Positions 59,546 to 64,000 of a DNA stretch of 64,000 bases are shown here, one piece after another; position 1 is the first letter of the stretch, and each line of letters begins with the position of its first letter. This DNA is from Azospirillum rugosum (GTDB lineage Bacteria; Pseudomonadota; Alphaproteobacteria; Azospirillales; Azospirillaceae). The DNA lies in the NCBI RefSeq assembly GCF_017876155.1, contig NZ_JAGINP010000020.1:62001-126000 (forward strand). Direction: 5' to 3'. Under the pieces are notes generated by a model. It saw only the letters and a program-made list of their open reading frames with translations. It searched no databases and was not told where the DNA came from. The translations under genes were made by a program, and so were the position numbers.

Positions 59546-59614
59546 CCTTGCCCTCACCCTCCCGCGCCCGCGGGGCGCGGGTCCCTCCCTCTCCCGCCGG
59601 AGGCGGGCGAGGGG
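59546..59614. repeat. Right inverted repeat of the DUF559 unit
   Basis: CCTTGCCCTCACCCTCCC, a hairpin (GCGCCCGCGGGGCGC), CCCTCCCTCTCCC, a second hairpin (CCGCCGGAGGCGG) and GCGAGGGG. The outer words are the reverse complement of the left copy while the hairpin cores differ in sequence. It lies directly after the DUF559 stop and before the convergent ppk2 stop. Confidence 0.8.
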
Positions 59615-59618
59615 ATGA

Positions 59619-60494
59619 TTACCCGGCGGGCCAGGGGCGTTCGCGGATCACCTTGTACGGGTAGTCGGGCTCGCAGTAGCTGTTGGGGTCCTGGCGCTTG
59701 GGCAGCTTCACCGGGTCGCGGGGGAGCTTCTCGTGCGGGACGTGCTCCAGCAGGTGGCTGATGATGTTCAGGCGGGCGCGGCGCTTGTCGTTGGAATGCG
59801 CGACGTACCAGGGCGCCCAGGGTGTGTCGCTGGCGGCGAACATGTCGTCGCGGGCGCGGGAATAGTCGAACCAGCGGCTGTAGGACTTCAGATCCATCGG
59901 CGACAGCTTCCAGGTCTTCCGGCCGTCGTGGATCCGCGCCTCCAGCCGGCGGGTCTGCTCGTCGGGGCTGACCTCCAGCCAGTATTTCAGCAGGATGATC
60001 CCCGATTCGACCATTGCCCGCTCGACCGCCGGGACCATCTCCAGGAAGCGCTTGGCCTGCTCTTCCGTGCAGAAACCCATGACCCGCTCTACTCCGGCGC
60101 GGTTGTACCAGCTGCGGTCGAAGATCACGACCTCGCCGGCCGCCGGGAAGTGGGGGATGTAGCGCTGGATGTACATCTGCGACTTTTCGCGCTCCGTCGG
60201 GGTCGGCAGGGCGACGACGCGGAAGACGCGCGGGCTGACGCGCTCGGTGATCGCCTTGATGGTCCCGCCCTTGCCGGCGGTGTCGCGCCCTTCGAAGACG
60301 ATGCAGACCTTCAGGCCCTTGTGCACCACCCATTCCTGAAGCGTCACAAGGTCGGCGTGAAGCTTGGCAAGCTCCGCGCTGTAATCCTTCCACGACAGCT
60401 TCGATGACTGCTTTGACGGCGACGGTGCCAGGGCGAGATCCCCGTTGTGGTCGCCATTGTGGTTGTCGTGCTTCTTTTTGTGCTTCTTCGCCAT
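59619..60494 (-). CDS. ppk2: Polyphosphate kinase 2
   Basis: A 291-residue single-domain PPK2. A basic His/Lys/Asn-rich N-terminal tail (AKKHKKKHDNHNGDHNGD) precedes the kinase core: Walker A FEGRDTAGKGGTIKAI, RVVALPTPTEREKSQMYIQRYIPHFPAAGEVVIFDRSWYNRAGVERVMGF with the DRSWYNR Walker B, and a lid region DGRKTWKLSPMDLKSYSRW. It moves phosphate between polyphosphate and GDP/ADP. ATG 60494 has GGGGAGG; the frame upstream is not conserved-looking. It is divergent from lpd. Confidence 0.93.
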   Translation of the reverse strand: MAKKHKKKHDNHNGDHNGDLALAPSPSKQSSKLSWKDYSAELAKLHADLVTLQEWVVHKGLKVCIVFEGRDTAGKGGTIKAITERVSPRVFRVVALPTPTEREKSQMYIQRYIPHFPAAGEVVIFDRSWYNRAGVERVMGFCTEEQAKRFLEMVPAVERAMVESGIILLKYWLEVSPDEQTRRLEARIHDGRKTWKLSPMDLKSYSRWFDYSRARDDMFAASDTPWAPWYVAHSNDKRRARLNIISHLLEHVPHEKLPRDPVKLPKRQDPNSYCEPDYPYKVIRERPWPAG

Positions 60495-60789
60495 GATCAT
60501 CCTCCCCGCTGGAGTTCCGACGATGGTAGCGCAGCGGTTTCGGCGGCCGGGGGAGCGGAGAAGGCGGGGGTGCGTGTGCATTGGGGCGAGCCGTCGCGCC
60601 CGCGATACCCTCACTTCGGGATGGGCGACAAGGCCCCCCGCCCTGCGGATCCCACAACCCGGCATCCCCCCTTCGGACGAACTGTCCCGTTGCCAGTTGG
60701 CGTGAGCGGCGGCATATATCGGCGCGCGGCCCTCCCCGCTGGACGGGAAGGCTTTTGGCGAACACAAGAATGGCGGAAGGAAAGCCCCA

Positions 60790-62190
60790 ATGGCTGAAAG
60801 CACTTTCGACGTCGTCGTTGTCGGCGGCGGTCCCGGCGGTTATGTCTGCGCGATCCGCGCGGCCCAGCTTGGTTTCAAGGTGGCCTGCGTGGAGAAGCGC
60901 TCCGCGCTGGGCGGCACCTGCCTGAACGTGGGCTGCATCCCCTCCAAGGCGCTGCTCTCCGCGTCGGAGAAGTTCGAGGAGGCCAAGCACGGACTGGCCA
61001 AGTTCGGCATCAAGGTCGGCGGCGTCGAGCTGGACCTGCCGGGCATGCTGTCCCACAAGGACAAGGTCGTTAAGGAAAACACCCAGGGCATCGAGTTCCT
61101 GTTCAAGAAGAACAAGATCGCCTGGCTGAAGGGTGCGGGCCGCATCACCGCCCCGAACACCGTCGAGGTCGAGGGTGTGGGCACCATCACGGCCAACAAG
61201 GCCATCGTGATCGCCACCGGCTCCGAGGTCACCCCGCTGCCGGGCATCGAGATCGACGAGCAGAAGATCGTCTCCTCCACCGGCGCGCTGGAGCTGCCGG
61301 AGGTGCCGAAGCGCCTCGTCGTCATCGGCGGCGGCGTGATCGGCCTGGAGCTGGGGTCCGTCTGGGGCCGCCTCGGCTCCCAGGTCACGGTCGTGGAGTT
61401 CCTGGACCGCATCCTGCCGACCATGGACGGCGAAGTGTCCAAGCAGATGCAGCGCATCCTGGCCAAGCAGGGCATGACCTTCAAGCTCGGCGCCAAGGTC
61501 ACCGCCGCCAAGGTCACCAACACCGGCGTCACCCTGTCGGTCGAGCCCGCCGCCGGCGGCACGGCCGAGGAGGTGGAGGCCGACGTCGTGCTGGTCGCCA
61601 TCGGCCGCCGCGCCTACACCAACGGCCTCGGCCTCGACGCTGTGGGCGTGGAGATGGACAACCGCGGCCGCGTGAAGATCGGCAAGCATTTCGAGACCAA
61701 CGTGCCGGGCATCTACGCCATCGGCGACGTGGTCGAAGGCCCGATGCTGGCCCACAAGGCCGAGGAGGAGGGCGTGGCGCTGGCCGAGCTGCTGGCCGGC
61801 CAGGCGGGCCACGTCAACCACGACCTCGTCCCCGGCGTCGTCTACACCTGGCCGGAAGTGGCCGCGGTCGGCAAGACCGAGGAGGAGCTGAAGGCCGCCG
61901 GCGTGCAGTACAAGGCCGGCAAGTTCCCCTTCCTGGCCAACGGCCGCGCCCGCGCCATGGCCGCCACCGACGGCTTCGTGAAGATCCTGGCCGACGCCCA
62001 CACGGACAAGGTCCTGGGCGTCCACATGGTCGGCCCGAACGTGTCGGAGATGGTGGCCGAGCTGGCCGTGGCGATGGAATTCGGCGCTTCGTCGGAAGAC
62101 ATCGGCCGCACCTGCCACGCCCACCCGACCCTGTCGGAAGTCACCAAGGAAGCCGCGCTCGCCGTCGAAGGCCGCGCGATCCACATCTGA
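60790..62190 (+). CDS. lpdA: Dihydrolipoyl dehydrogenase (E3)
   Basis: A 466-residue flavoprotein that reoxidises lipoamide in 2-oxoacid dehydrogenase complexes and reduces NAD. Seen: FAD motif VVVVGGGPGGYVCAI, redox pair CLNVGCIPSKALL, NAD motif VVIGGGVIGLELGSVWGRLG, AIGDVVEGPMLAHKAEEEGVA and the C-terminal catalytic CHAHPTLSE with His and Glu. Complete and standard length. No sucA/B or pdh genes are adjacent in the window; the 295-base region before it (60495-60789) holds the divergent promoters and no gene. Confidence 0.95.
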   Translation: MAESTFDVVVVGGGPGGYVCAIRAAQLGFKVACVEKRSALGGTCLNVGCIPSKALLSASEKFEEAKHGLAKFGIKVGGVELDLPGMLSHKDKVVKENTQGIEFLFKKNKIAWLKGAGRITAPNTVEVEGVGTITANKAIVIATGSEVTPLPGIEIDEQKIVSSTGALELPEVPKRLVVIGGGVIGLELGSVWGRLGSQVTVVEFLDRILPTMDGEVSKQMQRILAKQGMTFKLGAKVTAAKVTNTGVTLSVEPAAGGTAEEVEADVVLVAIGRRAYTNGLGLDAVGVEMDNRGRVKIGKHFETNVPGIYAIGDVVEGPMLAHKAEEEGVALAELLAGQAGHVNHDLVPGVVYTWPEVAAVGKTEEELKAAGVQYKAGKFPFLANGRARAMAATDGFVKILADAHTDKVLGVHMVGPNVSEMVAELAVAMEFGASSEDIGRTCHAHPTLSEVTKEAALAVEGRAIHI

Positions 62191-62199
62191 CGGTCCAGC

Positions 62200-62285
62200 G
62201 TAGGTTGGGTGGAGCGTAAGCGAAACCCAACAATGCACGCCATGCCGCGTGTGTTGGGTTTCGGCTGCGCCTCCACCCAACCTAC
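62200..62285. repeat. Dispersed palindromic repeat, copy 4
   Basis: Outer arms GTAGGTTGGGTGGAGCG and GCCTCCACCCAACCTAC, inner arms AAACCCAACA and TGTTGGGTTT. It starts ten bases after the lpd stop, and a long terminator hairpin follows. Confidence 0.9.
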
Positions 62286-62298
62286 ACTGGAAAGAAGA

Positions 62299-62369
62299 AC
62301 CACAGAGACACGGAGACACAGAGAGGCTGAATCCCTCTGTGTCTCCGTGTCTCTGTGGTCTCTTTTTTT
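62299..62369 (+). terminator. Long hairpin terminator after lpd
   Basis: Two perfect 25-base arms (62299-62323 and 62335-62359; words ACCACAGAGACACGGAGA and its complement) with an 11-nt loop, followed by a run of eight T in TCTCTTTTTTTT. The arm is itself built from GAGACAC words, a type of repeat found in many bacteria. It lies between the convergent lpd and xerC genes. Confidence 0.88.
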
Positions 62370-62378
62370 TGGGATCTT

Positions 62379-63341
62379 TTATTTCGGGGTCTGCTTCGCC
62401 CTTGGATGGGCGGCGCGGTAGATTTCCATCAGCTGCTCGCTCTCCACGTCCGTGTAGCGCTGGGTGGTGGAGAGGGAGGCGTGGCCCAGCAGGTCCTGGA
62501 TCGCGCGCAGGTCGCCGCCGTCGGCCAGCAGGTGGGTGGCGAAGCTGTGGCGCAGGGCGTGTGGCGTGGCCGTCTCCGGCAGGCCGATCATGCGGCGGAG
62601 ATCCCGCATCTGGCGCTGGGCGATGGCGGGGGCGAGCTGGCCGCCGCGCACGCCGACGAACAGCGGCGCGTCGGGACCCTGCTTGTAGGGGCAGGCGTCC
62701 ATATAGGCGCGCACCGCCTCCGTCACCGCCGGCAGGACCGGCACCATGCGTTCCTTGCGGCCCTTGCCCTGCACGCGCAGCGTCTCGCCGAGCGGCGCGT
62801 CCTTGCGCCGGAGGTTCAGCGCCTCCGAGATGCGCAGGCCGCAGCCGTAGAGCAGGGTGAACAGCGCGCGGTCGCGCTTGCCGATCCAGGGCTCGTCCGG
62901 CTCCTTCTCCGATTCCTCAAGCAGGCGGTCGGCGTCGACCACGGTCAGCGGGCGCGGCATCGGGCGCTTGACCTTGGGCGTGCTGAGCCCGCCGATGGCC
63001 GGGTTGTGCAGACGGCCGCTGCGGTCCAGCCAGCGGAAGAAGTTGCGCACGGCGGCCAGCGCCCGCGCGCGGCTGGCCGCGATCAGCCCGTCGTTGGCCA
63101 GCTTCGACAGCCAGGCGCGGAAGTCCGCGGGGCCGAGGGAGCCCAGGTCGTTCATCGACGGCGGCCGCGCGTGGTAGCCGGTGATGAACTCCAGGAAGGT
63201 CGCCAGGTCGCCGACATAGGCGGTCAGCGTGTGGGGGGAGACGTTGCGCTCGCTCTCCAACCAGCGCCGCCAATGGCCCATCGCGTCCTGCACGTCGGGC
63301 TGGGCGGAGAAGCCGAGGATGGCTTCCTTTTTTCCGGTCAT
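62379..63341 (-). CDS. xerC: Tyrosine recombinase XerC
   Basis: A 320-residue site-specific recombinase that resolves chromosome dimers at dif with XerD. SAM-like N-terminal core-binding domain (WRRWLESERNVSPHTLTAYVGDLATFLEFI), then the catalytic residues: Arg in YGCGLRISEALNL, Lys in VQGKGRKERMVPV, His and Arg in TPHALRHSFATHLL, His in LLGHASLSTTQRYTDV and the nucleophile Tyr in the same block. Standard length. A XerD assignment is excluded only by likeness. The upstream DUF484 gene is its usual neighbour. Confidence 0.93.
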   Translation of the reverse strand: MTGKKEAILGFSAQPDVQDAMGHWRRWLESERNVSPHTLTAYVGDLATFLEFITGYHARPPSMNDLGSLGPADFRAWLSKLANDGLIAASRARALAAVRNFFRWLDRSGRLHNPAIGGLSTPKVKRPMPRPLTVVDADRLLEESEKEPDEPWIGKRDRALFTLLYGCGLRISEALNLRRKDAPLGETLRVQGKGRKERMVPVLPAVTEAVRAYMDACPYKQGPDAPLFVGVRGGQLAPAIAQRQMRDLRRMIGLPETATPHALRHSFATHLLADGGDLRAIQDLLGHASLSTTQRYTDVESEQLMEIYRAAHPRAKQTPK

Positions 63342-63372
63342 TCGGGATTCGCGATTGTGGCGGGGGTCACGC

Positions 63373-64000
63373 TCAGGCCGGCAGTTCGAGCCAGCCGCGG
63401 ATCACCCGCTCCACCACGCGGGCGAGGAAGCCGACCAGCTCCGTCCCCTGGCCGGTGTGGAAGGTGTCCGGCTCGCGGCTGCCGAAGGCGAGCATGCCCT
63501 CCGGCGTCTCGCTGGAAACCTGGAGACGGATCAGGACCTCCGACCGCACCAGCCCGGCGCCGGGGCCGTAGATCTCCGGGTCGCCCTGGATGTCGGCGTT
63601 CAGCGCCACGTCGGCGCGGCCGAGCCAGCGGTCGACCGTCCCCGGCTCGACCACCCGCACGCCCGAGGTCTGGACATGCGGGGTGTCGTGGCCGTTCGAT
63701 TCGACGATCAGGCAGGCGACGTCCAGGTCCAGCAGCACGGCGAGGTCCGTCGTGATGGTCTGGATCAGCTGCTCGAAGCTCTGCGCGTCCAGCAGGAACA
63801 GCACGGCCGCGTGGATGCGGTTCTGGCTGTTCATGTTGGCGCGGGAGGTGCCGATCAGCTCCCTCTGCTGGTCCTTCAGCAGGCGGATCTCGCCGCGCAG
63901 GCGTTCCACCATGTAGGCCTGCAGGTCCACCACCCCGCGCCCGCGGTCCTGCGACGGCGGCGTCAGGTGGTGGACCAGATCCCCATGATGAACCAGGAAG
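63373..64000 (-). CDS. DUF484 family protein (5' end outside window)
   Basis: At least 208 residues are visible; the frame stays open to the right edge. Conserved DUF484 features: the start-near segment HGDLVHHLTPPSQDRGRGVVDLQAYMVERLR, a coiled-coil helix (RLLKDQQRELIGTSRANM), then a GAF-like domain (IHAAVLFLLDAQSFEQLIQTITTDLAVLLDLDVACLIVES). DUF484 genes commonly precede xerC. The role is unknown; a regulatory GAF function is usual guesswork. It starts beyond base 64000. Confidence 0.88.
   Translation of the reverse strand, partial: FLVHHGDLVHHLTPPSQDRGRGVVDLQAYMVERLRGEIRLLKDQQRELIGTSRANMNSQNRIHAAVLFLLDAQSFEQLIQTITTDLAVLLDLDVACLIVESNGHDTPHVQTSGVRVVEPGTVDRWLGRADVALNADIQGDPEIYGPGAGLVRSEVLIRLQVSSETPEGMLAFGSREPDTFHTGQGTELVGFLARVVERVIRGWLELPA

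Noticed and set aside
59554..62319. A 921-codon minus-strand frame
   Set aside because: It covers lpd antisense and ppk2 off-frame. Both real genes have intact catalytic motifs.

Overview
The window is high-GC DNA whose ordinary genes fit an alphaproteobacterium of the Rhodospirillales, most likely Azospirillum. This rests on gene order (ffs-dnaX-ybaB-recR, kdsB-pheA beside a membrane-anchored cytochrome c), a flagellin gene and a fliG gene, and codon use. The species call is inference, since no rRNA or tRNA gene is present.

Layout. 1-4181 is chromosome: the end of an M17 aminopeptidase, fliG, a RHH/ParE toxin-antitoxin pair, a MarR-type regulator and a ghrA-like reductase. 4182-20952 is a lower-GC integrative element of about 16.7 kb. 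It sits in the first codons of an rluE-like pseudouridine synthase gene. Both junctions carry a version of the gene's 5' end, and the element supplies a new start and ribosome site, so the gene stays open. From left to right the element carries small unknown genes, a DUF3768 gene, a replication-type gene holding an iteron array and an AT-rich pentamer tract inside its coding sequence, a small catalytic-domain recombinase, and a cargo block. The cargo is a pentapeptide-repeat protein, an 859-residue flagellin, a MarR regulator, a MASE1 histidine kinase and a single-domain response regulator. The main integrase lies at the right end. One 21-bp operator lies in the promoter of the pentapeptide gene and in the flagellin/MarR intergenic region, so these genes probably form one regulon.

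20927-32989 is chromosome with rluE, a VapC-type pair, a microcin C/peptide ABC operon (two yejA genes, yejB, yejE, yejF) and aqpZ. A 1.6-kb AT-rich islet with a Panacea-domain (DUF4065) gene and an unknown partner is inserted between yejE and yejF. 32953-45861 holds hisN, nudC, a SulP transporter, pheA, kdsB, cytochrome c, a DJ-1/PfpI protein, recR, ybaB, dnaX, the SRP RNA and a three-gene membrane/lipoprotein/regulator operon with two tandem operators. 45923-64000 holds pgk, a methyltransferase, a CYTH-CHAD protein, a ParA-like ATPase, tam, a histidine kinase, a TVP38 protein with a flavoprotein, hldE, an entericidin-like lipoprotein, a haloacetate-dehalogenase-like hydrolase, a DUF559 gene between inverted repeats, ppk2, lpd, xerC and a DUF484 gene.

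Four copies of one ~86-bp palindromic repeat lie between genes at 29742, 40402, 50752 and 62200. The main candidates for something undescribed are the flagellin-carrying element with its embedded replication origin, and the Panacea pair that splits the yej operon.
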